Source: Actinomycetospora endophytica (GTDB lineage: Bacteria > Actinomycetota > Actinomycetes > Mycobacteriales > Pseudonocardiaceae). From it: DNA of 64,000 nt. Shown one piece after another: positions 35,541 through 44,449 of this stretch. A program made the position numbers and the translations under genes. The notes under the pieces were generated by a model, which did no database searches, was not told where the DNA came from, and worked only from the letters and a program-made list of their open reading frames with translations. The stretch is from contig NZ_JAJNDB010000001.1 of the NCBI RefSeq assembly GCF_021026375.1, positions 62,001 through 126,000 on the forward strand, written 5' to 3'. Positions within the stretch are counted from its first letter, which is position 1. The number at the start of each line of letters is the position of its first letter.

Positions 35541-36827
35541 GTGATCGCAGAGGCGGCTACTGCCGGGGATGGCGCAGCGCACCGGGAGAAGCCCAGCGCC
35601 GCCGAGCGGTACGTCCAGGTCCTGGCCGTTCTCCCGGGCGCGGAACACGTCGCCGTGGTGGACGTCTCGGGCGAACGCGTCCTGGGTGAGTGGGGCGGAC
35701 CGCCGGGGTCGGCACAGGTAGTGATCGACCGGGCCCGCCGGGCCGCGGATCCTTCCCGGCCGGGTCGCCGCGAGCTCGAGGACGTCGTGTCGACCATCGG
35801 GACCGCCTTCCACCTCTCACGTCTGGTCCTCGCAGGTCCCGGCCACCCGGAGTCGATGTGGGTGGCCGTGCGGATCAACCGTGTCCAGGGAAGCCTGACG
35901 TGGTCCAGAGGGGTACTTGCCGGGCTGGGCGGACCGGCCGGCGATGTGCACCGCGACCACGTCGGACCAGCTCACGAGCAACCTCCCGGCCCGCACGAGC
36001 AGGACCCTGCGCTGCCATCGCGGGCCCCTGCCGTAGTGCCTCCGCCTCCGCCTCCGCCGACCTCGATCCCGAGCACGTCGCCGTCGGAGATCCCGCGTGC
36101 GGTTCCGGCCACCCGGACAGCCCCGACGACCGAGGGCAGCTCGAACGGCCAGGTCACCCTGACCGCGACCGCGCCGCACGCCTGGAAGGCGACACTCACC
36201 CCGACGGCGACGGTCGCGCCGGAGACGAGCGAAGCCCCCGACACCAGCACCCCGAAGAGGGCCGCCCCAGCGACGGTTGCCTCCCGAGCGGCGATCCCGG
36301 AAGCGAGCACAACGGGTTCGGGTACCGAAGAGTCGAGTGTTGCGGACGCGGCGATCGCCGACATCGCGGCCACTGTCGAGTTGGCGGCCTCTCATCTGTC
36401 CGTGCCCGGCGCCCGGGCCTCGTCCGAGAACCGGCCCGAGCCGTTGACGCTCGGCCCGGACCGACGCAGCCCCTTCGCCCCGGTCATCACCGTGCTGCCA
36501 CCACCTTCTCCGGTCCCGGAGGACGGCACCACCGAGGAGCCAGCCCCGATGCCCGCGCCGATCATCATCGCGCCTCCTCTCTCGTGCGACCGGCGTCCGG
36601 TCGAAGGTGAGCCGGCCATCGACTCTGGCCCGGACGAATCGGGCGAGTCCGGACTCCTCGACCCCTCCCCGCGCCACACGCCCGGCGTTCGCCTGGTGCC
36701 ACGGCTCCCGAGCCCTGCGGCCCTTCCTTCGAGCCGGCCGGCGAGTTCGGTGGCACACGCAACCGCATTCACCGACGAGCCGTCGGTGCTGAAGCGCCTG
36801 ATCTACTGCCTGCGACGCCCGAGCTGA
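35541..36827 (+). CDS. Proline/threonine-rich protein with roadblock-like N-terminal domain
   Basis: 428 residues from the GTG at 35541 (GAGGAG upstream; earlier starts at 35481 and 35529 are possible). Residues about 20-125 (VQVLAVLPGAEHVAVVDVSG, GSAQVVIDRARRAAD, SRLVLAGPGHPESMWVAVRI) look like a small roadblock/LC7-type alpha-beta domain, as in regulators of small GTPases and polarity. The remaining 300 residues are low-complexity Pro/Ser/Thr/Ala, probably disordered, with a hydrophobic-basic end (SVLKRLIYCLRRPS). No signal peptide. Domain call is tentative. Confidence 0.6.
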   Translation: MIAEAATAGDGAAHREKPSAAERYVQVLAVLPGAEHVAVVDVSGERVLGEWGGPPGSAQVVIDRARRAADPSRPGRRELEDVVSTIGTAFHLSRLVLAGPGHPESMWVAVRINRVQGSLTWSRGVLAGLGGPAGDVHRDHVGPAHEQPPGPHEQDPALPSRAPAVVPPPPPPPTSIPSTSPSEIPRAVPATRTAPTTEGSSNGQVTLTATAPHAWKATLTPTATVAPETSEAPDTSTPKRAAPATVASRAAIPEASTTGSGTEESSVADAAIADIAATVELAASHLSVPGARASSENRPEPLTLGPDRRSPFAPVITVLPPPSPVPEDGTTEEPAPMPAPIIIAPPLSCDRRPVEGEPAIDSGPDESGESGLLDPSPRHTPGVRLVPRLPSPAALPSSRPASSVAHATAFTDEPSVLKRLIYCLRRPS

Positions 36828-37419
36828 CAATCAGTGCGAGCCGGTCCGCTGATAGCGAGATCCGACCGGCCGCAATCGGGACTCCGCAGTCGTAGGGCGG
36901 TGATGGTGCCGATTATCACGGCATCCCGCAGCTCTCGGGACCCAGCGCACTTTCGGGGTCGACCCCGTCAGCAACCTCGATGGCGGGCCGTCATTGCCGC
37001 CACCGGACTGATCGGTACGCGTTGAGTGCGCGCATGGTTCTGCCGCGGAGAAGCTCGGCACGGCCAAGGAGTCGGTCCAGCGTCTGATCGGATGGCTCTA
37101 CACGCAGGCTTGCCCGCCCGGCAGGTCGCGCGGCCGTTCGGTGACAGCACAGCGGGAATCGGCCACCTGTTCAAGGCCCGACACATTGCGACAATCCTTG
37201 GCTCGTGGGTGACGAACTCTTGGTCTCGGAGGCGGCAGCACCTGAACTCGGCCAACGTGGAGACCAGTCATTGGAAGGGTTCTCCCCGATTCGAGGGAAG
37301 GCCGTTGAGTGTGGTGTCACTCGCCGGAACACGGGGTACTGCCGAATCGGAAATCTCATCATCACGCCACGAATGGCGCCGGGCGGTTCGCCTCGCCCGC
37401 TGCCGGAGGGAGAAAGATC
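36828..37419. other. Intergenic region, nothing recognised
   Basis: No family in any frame. GGAGGGAG (37405-37412) is the SD of the small gene at 37420. Confidence 0.5.
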
Positions 37420-37650
37420 ATGGCTGACCAAGGTCACGTGGCCAACGATCTGGCCGAGCTCAAGGGCATCGGCCCGAAGTACGCGGAAATCCTCAAGGAG
37501 GTCGGAGTCGACTCGATCAAGGAGCTGCGGCACCGTAACGCGGCGCACCTCAAGGAGATGATCGAGACTCGGCACGGCAAGGTGACCGCACTGTCCGAGC
37601 ACGAGTGCCAGACCTGGATCGACGAAGCCAAGGCCCACACCGCCAGCTGA
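37420..37650 (+). CDS. Small helix-hairpin-helix (DUF4332-like) protein
   Basis: 76 residues from the ATG at 37420, which has a strong GGAGGGAG SD. DLAELKGIGPKYAEILKEVG is a helix-hairpin-helix with the GIGPKYA hairpin; VDSIKELRHRNAAHLKEMIE and HECQTWIDEAKAH form the following helices. Small proteins of this type bind DNA or RNA non-specifically or act as adaptor modules. It stands alone with gaps on both sides. Confidence 0.8.
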   Translation: MADQGHVANDLAELKGIGPKYAEILKEVGVDSIKELRHRNAAHLKEMIETRHGKVTALSEHECQTWIDEAKAHTAS

Positions 37651-38035
37651 TGACCCGGTTCCGACCGCGCCAACGAACTGGGAGGTGCGTCCGCCTCGGA
37701 GGTTGGCGCAGGTTGATCGGGCGGGGCCGGTGCGTGGGGCCCTGTGGCCCCGCGAGGGCCTCGGCGCCCAACGCACTGGTTGGCTGGTTCGGGGCCGACG
37801 TCGGGCGGGGTCGTCAGGGGAGTGCGCGGCAAACCAGCCGTACTCAATCGCACCGACCGGCCGCCGAGTAATGATAACCGGCAAGCCACGGCTGGGTGTT
37901 CTTGCTTGGTCAGGCACCCGTTCGAACGGCCCGCTGGCGAGGCCAGGTCGTCTGCTTCACCGACCATTTGTATCGAGCGTCCAGCGACTTCCCACGTCGT
38001 TTTACCGGGCATGCTCGGTTGGATCCTCGGTGTGG
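37651..38035. other. Intergenic region, nothing recognised
   Basis: No supported coding sequence or clear structural element on either strand. Confidence 0.45.
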
Positions 38036-38503
38036 TCAGGCCGGTGCGCCGCGCACCCGATTACGCATCGAGGCGATGACTGCTTCCTCCGCGGGGGTCT
38101 GCAACCGGGGGGCCGTCACATCGATGCCGCCCTCCCACTGATTCACGCTCAGGGGGAGATCAGCTTCGTCGTCGTCGGTGACCCGGGCCATCGACCATCG
38201 CGGGAAGGCTCGGTCCACCCCCGCAGCGGTCTCGACCAACTCGACCTGCTCGTGGCGGGGATCGCGCTGGATCGTGTCGTAGAGGCCCCGAACAGCGCTC
38301 TCCTCGCCTTCGAGGGTCTGGACCACGCTGTCCTCCCAGACCACCAGCGCCCCGGTGATGCCCTGCTCCGGGTTCTTCCTCCGGGCCGCCGCCAGGATTT
38401 TCGGCAACTCGACCTGGAGATCGTCGCCCGAGATCTTCAAGCTGCTTCGATAGATCAGGCGGAACACTGGGCCGCCACCGGTGCTCGCGCCGGACTCAAC
38501 CAC
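38036..38503 (-). CDS. BLUF-domain blue-light (FAD) sensor protein
   Basis: 155 residues from the GTG at 38503, chosen for AAGGAG 9 bases upstream. The BLUF domain spans residues about 14-110: FRLIYRSSLKISGDDLQVEL (flavin-proximal Tyr in LIY), ILAAARRKNPEQGITGALVV (flavin-binding Asn in RKN), DSVVQTLEGEESAV (the Gln that switches hydrogen bonds), VDRAFPRWSMARV (Trp near the flavin). All key residues are present, so it should be photoactive. No effector domain follows, only a 40-residue tail, so it must signal through a partner. The neighbours are small orphan genes and a WhiB gene. Confidence 0.88.
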   Translation of the reverse strand: MVESGASTGGGPVFRLIYRSSLKISGDDLQVELPKILAAARRKNPEQGITGALVVWEDSVVQTLEGEESAVRGLYDTIQRDPRHEQVELVETAAGVDRAFPRWSMARVTDDDEADLPLSVNQWEGGIDVTAPRLQTPAEEAVIASMRNRVRGAPA

Positions 38504-39009
38504 GTTGCCGACTCCTTCTCTGTCGGTGACGCACCCCGATCTGATCAAATTGGTCACGAGGCGCTGCGCTGTTGAGAGCGTGGCAGCTTCGCCGTCGCGT
38601 CCTAGCCGAGCACCTCGAAACGATGCGCAAACGTGGCAAGCCAGCAACTCTCGGGCCTTGGAAGCCGGCCGCTGCGCCCGGTGCGAGAGATAACCGCGTC
38701 GAAGATCCTCACAAGCTGGACTCGTGAAGAGGTCGCGTCGAGGACGCCTCCCCGGCTCGACGAGGCGAAGATCCCGGTCGGCGACGTCGCGCCATCCGTT
38801 GAAATCGGTCGGGGATCAAACTCCGCTGATGTCGAGGATGCGCCCCGGTTCGGCCACGGTTGGCCGTTGACCGGAGAGCTCGCGGCCGGCAGCGGGTGCC
38901 ACTGGATGCCGACCACGCTGATCGGTCACCGCGGCGACGCGCTGCGACCACACCACGCGGTGGGTCGGCGGACGATCAGCGTCGTGCGTCGTGGGGTTTC
39001 TTCGTCTCG
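38504..39009. other. Intergenic region, no supported gene
   Basis: A 138-codon plus-strand frame (38633-39049) shows no family and overlaps the WhiB gene end; I treat it as non-coding. Confidence 0.4.
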
Positions 39010-39351
39010 TCACGCTCCCGCGGCGTCGTCGCGTCCTGCCGGCCGGTAATGGCCGCCGGCGGCGGTGCGAGCCCCACGCCGGCGGCGCAGGATCGCGACA
39101 CGTTCCCTCTCGTCGACCCCGCCCCAGGTGCCGTAGGGCTCCTCGGCGCTCAAGGAGTGGGAAAAGCAAGGCCCGCGCACCGGGCAGCGCGCGCAGATCT
39201 GCTTCGCGCGATCGACACGGCGACTGCGGCGGGGATCGCGCTCGCCGTCGGGGTGGAAGAACAGCGATTCCGGCAGGCTGCGGCAGGCCGCGCGGCGTTG
39301 CCAGTCCCAGTGCACGTCCAACGGCTCGGGAAGCCGCGTGGTCTCGGCCAT
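39010..39351 (-). CDS. WhiB-family iron-sulfur transcription factor
   Basis: 113 residues from the ATG at 39351; GGAGGA ends 7 bases upstream, too close to the alternative ATG at 39357. Four cluster Cys are visible: one in QRRAACRSLPE, then CARCPVRGPC (CxxCxxxxxC). The sigma-factor-binding turn is EEPYGTWGGVDERER (GVWGG-type), and the Arg-rich tail (AILRRRRGAR) is the DNA-binding part. WhiB proteins bind the primary sigma factor and respond to redox or nitric oxide. Which subclass cannot be told. Confidence 0.92.
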   Translation of the reverse strand: MAETTRLPEPLDVHWDWQRRAACRSLPESLFFHPDGERDPRRSRRVDRAKQICARCPVRGPCFSHSLSAEEPYGTWGGVDERERVAILRRRRGARTAAGGHYRPAGRDDAAGA

Positions 39352-39621
39352 CACCATTCCTCCCCGGAGGATCTCGCCGCATCGATCGGTCCGCGACGGG
39401 GTCGTCGCTCGCCGGCGGCGTGAATGACCTCCGCCTCCGTCTCGACTCGAGCGGCAGGCCGGGGTCGAGCGCGGGCCAGCGATGGTGTCCGCGGTCGGTC
39501 ACGGGCTCTGCGCCACCTCGAAGCAGCCTGTCCTCCTGGACAGTCTCGAACCGTGGCACAAGCGTGGTAAGTCTGCACATGGTCGAACTGGAGCATGACC
39601 GATCTGAACGCGATGCGAGAC

Positions 39622-39646
39622 GATGACCCGATGACCCGATGACCCG
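39622..39646 (+). repeat. Triple 8-bp repeat GATGACCC at the MerR start
   Basis: Three exact copies (39622-39645) run into the MerR ATG (39647). Each copy supplies an ATG in a new frame. The first two give Met-Thr-Arg-stop mini-frames whose TGA overlaps the next ATG. Confidence 0.85.
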
Positions 39647-40193
39647 ATGGCCCCGCACGCCGGACCGACGCAGCGGCCGTCGGAGGACCACGTCCCGCGG
39701 TGGACCGCGGCCGCGGTCGCTGCGCGTCTTGGGGTGGCGCCCGCCACCCTGCGCAGTTGGAGCCGCCGCTACGGGATCGGGCCGATCGACCACCACGCTG
39801 GGCGCTACCGCCGCTACACCGACACCGACGTCGCCGAGCTGGCGACCATGCGCCGGCTCGCCGACGACGGGATGGCACTCGCGGCCGCGGCCGAGCTCGC
39901 CCGCCGCCGCCACCGCAGCACGGGCACACCGGCTCAACCCTTGACCCCCGGTCACCTCGAGCCGGGACACCCCGTCGACGTCGGGGAAGTTCGGGCACTG
40001 GTACGTGCGGCCCAACGTCTCGACAGCGACACCCTCATCCATGCCCTCGCTGCCAGCCTTGAGCGCCGCGACGTCGCTACGCTCTGGAACCAGCTCTGCC
40101 GCCCCGCACTCGACGCCCTCGACGAGCCCGACTCCGCCGCCGCCTGCCTCGACGGCGCGCTGGTGCTCGCCCGCGCGATCACCACCACCTCAG
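39647..40193 (+). pseudogene. MerR-family/B12-binding regulator, 5' part, interrupted by an IS21-type element
   Basis: Residues about 18-85 are a MerR HTH: WTAAAVAARLGVAPATLRSW, RRYGIGPIDHHAGRYRRYTD, DVAELATMRRLADDGMAL. Residues 105-175 (VRALVRAAQRLDSDTLIHAL, VATLWNQLCRPALDALDEPD) form the helical bundle preceding the cobalamin domain in CarH/LitR-like light- or B12-sensing repressors. Coding is cut at 40193 by the insertion. The cobalamin-binding half lies at 43432-43822. Confidence 0.82.
40188..40193. repeat. Target-site duplication CCTCAG, left copy
   Basis: CCTCAG directly borders the left inverted repeat and recurs at 43426-43431 directly after the right one. Six base pairs is within the IS21 range. 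Confidence 0.8.
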
Positions 40194-40345
40194 TGTCACC
40201 TGCCAGCGAGAAGGGACCACCCTGCTGCCATGAGCTAGGGACCACCTCGGTGGTCGTGGACCTTAGGTATCGAGAGTGGCTCGGGATCTGCTGCTGGTCA
40301 ACTCGGGTCCGGGTGTCGGGGAGCGTGACTCGGTGCGTGGCGAGG

Positions 40346-40780
40346 TCAGTCAGCCTGGCGGTCGATCCAGCGGGCGAGGACGAGGACGTCGGAGGGTGTG
40401 TAGCCCAGCTGCTGGTAGAACTGCGCGGCCGCGGCGTTCTCGCTGCGAACCATGAGCTGAAGCTTCGGGACGCGCCCGGCCAGCCACTGCTCGGCGGTGT
40501 GCATGAGGGCACGTCCAATGCCGTGTCGGCGGCGGCTCGGTGAGACCGCCAAGTAGTAGGCCCAGCCGCGATGTCCGTCGTGGCCAACCATCACGGTGCC
40601 GATGAGGAGATTGTCGGCGCCGCGGTGGCCGTCGACCGCGGCGAGCACCGTCGAGGACGGACCATTCAGCGCCCGGGTGAGATCGGCGGCCGGGTCGTTC
40701 CAGGGTCGGGTCAGGCCCGTTTCGTGCCAGAGCGCGACCGCGGCGGCGGTCTGGGTGGCTGGCAACGTCTCGATCAGCAC
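40346..40780 (-). CDS. GNAT-family N-acetyltransferase carried by the IS21 element
   Basis: 144 residues, full length. The acetyl-CoA-binding region is AYYLAVSPSRRRHGIGRALM (the R/Q-x-x-G-x-G/A loop). VPKLQLMVRSENAAAAQFYQQLGYTP is the usual motif B/C region of YpeA-like acetyltransferases. It follows istB by 10 bp on the same strand, so it is cotranscribed with the transposition genes. The substrate could be an antibiotic, a toxin or a protein amine; sequence alone does not tell. Passenger genes are uncommon in IS21 elements. Confidence 0.85.
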   Translation of the reverse strand: MLIETLPATQTAAAVALWHETGLTRPWNDPAADLTRALNGPSSTVLAAVDGHRGADNLLIGTVMVGHDGHRGWAYYLAVSPSRRRHGIGRALMHTAEQWLAGRVPKLQLMVRSENAAAAQFYQQLGYTPSDVLVLARWIDRQAD

Positions 40781-40790
40781 GGTGGTGACG

Positions 40791-41699
40791 CTACGGGTCA
40801 GCGGTCGGTCCGATGTCCGTCCTCGGTGGGTTGTCGGTGCGGTCGTGGGCGGAGTTGGTGCTGGCGGCGAGGGCGGGTTTCTGGCGTTGGCGGTAGCTCT
40901 GGCCTTCGACGACGAGTTCGTAGGCCGCGGACTGCAGCCGGTCGATCGCGGACTGGGCCAGCAGCGGGTCGGCCATCATGGTCACCATCTCAGCGGGGTC
41001 GCGGTTGGAGGTGGTGATCGTGGAGGCGACGCGGTGGCGTTCCACGACGAGTTCGTAGAAGGCGCTGGTCTCGGTGGCGCCGAGCGGGTGCAGCGCGAGG
41101 TCGTCGAGGATGAGCAGCTCGACGCGCTGCAGCCGGCGCATCTCGTCGTCGTAGGTGGCGTCGAGGCGGGCGCCGCGCAGCCGCTTGAACATCTTGTCGG
41201 CGCGTTCGAAGACCACCGAGTGCTTGCGCCGGACCGCGGCGTGGCCGAGCGCGGACGCCAGAAACGTCTTTCCGACCCCGACCGGGCCCATGATCATCGC
41301 GTTGTGGGCGTCGGCGAGGAACCGCAGCGAGCACAGCTCCGACCACAACGCCCGGTCGAACGCGACGCCGGTGGTGTCGTCCCAGGCCTCGAGGACCATC
41401 GCCGGGTCAAGCCCGGCTTTCTGGGCGCGCAGCTGGGCGGCTTGCCGGTCGCGGCGGGTGACCTCGTCGGCGAGCAGCATCTCCAGGAAGTCGTGGTGGG
41501 CCAGTGCTCCGGTGCGAGCCAGCGCGAGGCGCTCGGGCAGGGTGTCGAGCAGCCGGCCGAGCTTGAGGCGGCGCATCAGTTCCTTGAGCTCGGCGGAGGG
41601 CTCGATGCGCCCCGGGCGCTGCCCATCGGCCGCGGCCCCGGCGGCGCCGCGTGGGGTGAGCTTGGTGGTTCGGGTGGTCTTCTTCCCGGCAGCGGTCAT
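40791..41699 (-). CDS. istB: IS21-family ATP-binding helper protein IstB
   Basis: 302 residues. AAA+ ATPase with Walker A GPVGVGKTFLASALG, Walker B VELLILDDLALHPL and sensor-1-type STITTSNRDPAEM. The N-terminal LKELMRRLKLGRLLDTLPER region is the usual IstB_N. It assists IstA in target selection and transposition. It overlaps the istA stop by 4 bases (ATGA). The C-terminal 30 residues are Thr/Asp-rich and variable. Confidence 0.95.
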   Translation of the reverse strand: MTAAGKKTTRTTKLTPRGAAGAAADGQRPGRIEPSAELKELMRRLKLGRLLDTLPERLALARTGALAHHDFLEMLLADEVTRRDRQAAQLRAQKAGLDPAMVLEAWDDTTGVAFDRALWSELCSLRFLADAHNAMIMGPVGVGKTFLASALGHAAVRRKHSVVFERADKMFKRLRGARLDATYDDEMRRLQRVELLILDDLALHPLGATETSAFYELVVERHRVASTITTSNRDPAEMVTMMADPLLAQSAIDRLQSAAYELVVEGQSYRQRQKPALAASTNSAHDRTDNPPRTDIGPTADP

Positions 41700-43315
41700 G
41701 ACGGCCGCCGGGTGCTGAACTCGCCCGGGTCGCGGACGAACCGGCCCGCAGCCGGGACGACCGCGGCGTCTGCGTCGACCGCGGCGCCGGAGGTGGCGGG
41801 CCGGGCGGGGGCCATGGTGTCGACGCCGGCCAGGCCGCGGGTGAGCATGCGTTCGATGAGCCCGACGTTGACGATCTCGACCTCCAACGCCCGGGCGCAG
41901 GCAGTGTCGGTGGCGTCGGCGTCGTAGCGGCGGGCGAGCCCGAGCAGCCGGTAGACCTGGCGCATCTTGGTCCAGGGCAGCGGGTGCTCCAGGATCGCCG
42001 CGGCGTAGCGCCCGACGTGATCGCCGTAGGACGCTGCCTTGCGGGCGAGCCCGTCGAGGTCGCGCATGGCGTAGGCCGAGACCTCCGAGGGCAGGTCGGC
42101 GGGGTCGGTGTGCCGGCCGCCGGGCTCCTGGCGGGGGTGGACCTTGAGCAGCTGGCCGCGGTGATACAGCTTGACCGTGGTGGCATCGGTACGGGCCCGG
42201 ATACGGGTGCCGATCAGCTCACCGGGCACCGAGTAGACCGCCCGCGACACTTCGACGTGTCGGTCGCGGGCCACCAGCGGTTTGCTGAACACCGGGATCG
42301 CGAACGGCCCGTCCGGCACCGGCCCGAGCAGCGGCGCCTCCTCGGCCGCGAACACCTCCGCGGGACGGGCGCGGGTGGTGCCGTGGATGCGCAGCCCGGC
42401 AATCTGGGCGCACCACAGCTGCGCGCGGGCCCGGCAATCCGCGAGATCGAGGAACTCCTCGCCGGCGAAGAAGCTCCGCTGGGCATACTTCACGCCGTTC
42501 TCGACGCGGGGTTTGTCCTGCGGGTGCCGGACCCGCGCCGGGTCGATCACGAAACCGCGGGCCTGGGCGTACTCCCGGAACGCGTCGCTGAACCGCGGCT
42601 CGATCGGGTCGGCCCGCCCCACCACCGGGCGGAGGTTGTCCGGGATGACCACCGCGAAGACGCCGCCGTAGAACGCCCACGCGGCGTCGCACCCGGCGAT
42701 CACCTCGTCCAGGGTCTGGCGGTGGGTGGGGTAGATGAACATGTACCGCGAATACACCGCGGTGAAGATCAACCCGTGGGTCACCCGGCGGGTGCCGCGG
42801 GCTGGATCGGAGATCAGCCCGAGCCGACCGAAATCGACCTGGACCTCCACCCCCGGATCGCCGTCGGCGACCGGGACGGTGGCCCGCCGGCGCCCGAACC
42901 CGAGCTCGGCCACCGCATAGCGATGCAGCGTGCGATACGGCACCAGCACCCCGCGGCGCTCCAACAACACGTGCACCTTGGTCAGCGTCAGGCCCTGCTT
43001 GAGCCACGCCTGGATGCGCTCGTGCTCGCCGGCCACGGTCTCCCACGCGGCCCCGGTGCCCCGCGGCCGGTCCGGGCGCACCGTCGCGATCACCGCCCCG
43101 AGCAACTCGTCGGACAGCGCGGCGAGCCCATCGTCACGATCGAGCCCGGCCGCCTTCGCAGCGTCGATGTAGCGGCGGACGGTCTTGCGGTCCACTGCGG
43201 CCAGCCGACTCACCTCCCGCAGCGACCGGCCGTCCAACCACAGCCGCAGGATCTCCTTCACCTCAACCACGGACACCTCCCGGTAGGTCATGCGAGCGAC
43301 CAGTAACGGCCGCAC
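41696..43315 (-). CDS. istA: IS21-family transposase IstA
   Basis: 539 residues. N-terminal HTH (VKEILRLWLDGRSLREVSRL, VDRKTVRRYI). The DDE catalytic triad is visible as Asp in EVQVDFGRLG, Asp in AVVIPDNLRP, and Glu in KPRVENGVKYAQ, with the typical spacing of an rve integrase core. The C-terminal domain (VYSVPGELIGTRIRARTDAT) is the family's Mu-type beta-barrel. The ATG at 43291 is an alternative start. No disruption seen. Confidence 0.95.
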   Translation of the reverse strand: MRPLLVARMTYREVSVVEVKEILRLWLDGRSLREVSRLAAVDRKTVRRYIDAAKAAGLDRDDGLAALSDELLGAVIATVRPDRPRGTGAAWETVAGEHERIQAWLKQGLTLTKVHVLLERRGVLVPYRTLHRYAVAELGFGRRRATVPVADGDPGVEVQVDFGRLGLISDPARGTRRVTHGLIFTAVYSRYMFIYPTHRQTLDEVIAGCDAAWAFYGGVFAVVIPDNLRPVVGRADPIEPRFSDAFREYAQARGFVIDPARVRHPQDKPRVENGVKYAQRSFFAGEEFLDLADCRARAQLWCAQIAGLRIHGTTRARPAEVFAAEEAPLLGPVPDGPFAIPVFSKPLVARDRHVEVSRAVYSVPGELIGTRIRARTDATTVKLYHRGQLLKVHPRQEPGGRHTDPADLPSEVSAYAMRDLDGLARKAASYGDHVGRYAAAILEHPLPWTKMRQVYRLLGLARRYDADATDTACARALEVEIVNVGLIERMLTRGLAGVDTMAPARPATSGAAVDADAAVVPAAGRFVRDPGEFSTRRPS

Positions 43316-43425
43316 GACCTACCGGACGGGAGCCACGCCGGGTGGTCCCATCAGTGGCAAACCGGTGGTCCCATGCTCGCGGCAAGACCAGGGCTCAGGT
43401 GGTCCCTTCTTCGTGGCAGCTGACA

Positions 43426-43431
43426 CCTCAG
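43426..43431. repeat. Target-site duplication CCTCAG, right copy
   Basis: Identical to 40188-40193; borders the right end of the element. Confidence 0.8.
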
Positions 43432-43822
43432 CCACGGCTATCCCGCCAGGATCACGGGGCCACGACCGGTGCTCCTGTCCTGCGCGCCCGGCGAGTACCA
43501 CACCCTGGCTCTCGACGCGCTGTTCGCGGCGCTGACCGAACATCAGATCTCGGTGCAGTTCCTCGGGCCATCCGCTCCGCTGCCCGCCTTGCTGCACGCC
43601 ATCGAGCACACCCAGCCTCTCGTGGTATTCGTCTGGGCTCAGCGCACCGCGACCGCGCAGCCGACCGCGCTGCGTCGGCTGGTCCCGCACACCACCGCCG
43701 TTGCCGCCGGACCCGGATGGAGCTCCACCCGGCTACCCGCCCGTGTGCGCTGGATCAACTCTCTCCCCGAGGCAGTGGCCCTGGCCCGCGAGGCCACCCC
43801 ACCAGACCCCGACCCGGTGTGA
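43432..43822 (+). pseudogene. MerR/B12-binding regulator, 3' part (cobalamin-binding-like domain)
   Basis: The frame contains VLLSCAPGEYHTLALDALFA, HQISVQFLGPSAPLPALLHA and HTQPLVVFVWAQRTATAQPT. This is the Rossmann-like domain of MerR-type photoreceptor/B12 regulators, with the Glu-x-His of the cobalamin loop but Ala for the usual Gly. Conceptual removal of the insertion and one target duplication leaves this half one base out of frame with 39647-40193, so there is an additional indel in the linker. Confidence 0.75.
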
Positions 43823-43849
43823 GCAGCCGCTTCGCGGGTACCTCGACTT

Positions 43850-44076
43850 GCCGGGCTTGTCGCTGCCTCTAACAACCCGTCCGGCGGCCGGCTCCTGCAT
43901 TGCCCTGTACGCGGCCACCTCCCCCGACGCCCGCGGCGGGCGCCTCTACGGACCGAACGGCCTCGGTCACCTCGGTGGCGCCCCCGCCGAACAGCGCCTC
44001 TACCGCCCCTACACAGCACCGACGACGCCGAGCGCGGCTGGCAGGTCACCGAAGAACTCACCGGCGTCCCCTTGAG
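43850..44076 (+). pseudogene. Short-chain dehydrogenase C-terminal remnant, frameshifted
   Basis: CIALYAATSPDARGGRLYGP and GLGHLGGAPAEQRLYRP match the end of retinol-dehydrogenase-like SDRs (LYAATxPDxxGGxxYGP). The ending STDDAERGWQVTEELTGVPL continues in another frame after about 44010. The whole cofactor- and active-site portion is missing; the fragment begins soon after the MerR 3' part. Confidence 0.65.
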
Positions 44077-44449
44077 CGCCACCGAACCCACCCACAGCGG
44101 CGACGCGCCCGCGGCGCGGCGCCCAGAACGGCACTGAGCGATCTTCGGCCGCCAGTTGCGCCCGACCGACCCCGACGACGCCGTCGGGACCCACCGCGCG
44201 CTGGGCGCTCCTCGATCAGTGACGTGGCTGCGAACGATCGGTTACCGAACTGAGGTTCTGTGACCCGAACGTTGTGGGGCGTTGCCACGTCCGCCTCCGG
44301 GCTCGATGGATGTGCACGCTGATCGGCCTGCAGCGTCCTCGCTCTCCCCGGACCGTCGGATGCGGTCGGTCCGATTCCGAGGGTCGTCCAGGACGGGGAC
44401 GGGGGCGGCGTCCACGACGGCGTCGAGCGATGTGCAGCTCGCCGCCGCC
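44077..44449. other. Intergenic region between SDR remnant and P450 gene
   Basis: No family recognised on either strand and no clear hairpin terminator identified by eye. Confidence 0.4.

Larger units (their letters stand above)
40194..43425 (-). mobile_element. IS21-family element with a GNAT passenger gene (3232 bp)
   Basis: Bounded by 28-bp inverted repeats (40194-40221 and 43398-43425, 24 of 28 identical, outer end TGTCA, inner end GGGACCACC) and a 6-bp target duplication. Further copies of the GGGACCACC/GGTGGTCCC core lie inside both ends (for example 40237-40246 and about 43342-43350), as in the multiple terminal repeats bound by IstA. It contains istA, istB and an acetyltransferase gene, all on the minus strand with overlaps or short gaps. 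Both transposition genes look intact, so it may be active. Confidence 0.92.

Noticed and set aside
38633-39049. 138-codon plus-strand frame between the BLUF and WhiB genes
   Set aside because: No start signal, no family, and it overlaps the WhiB 3' end; not enough to support a gene.
41984-43306. 440-codon plus-strand frame across istA
   Set aside because: Antisense to the intact transposase with its DDE motifs.
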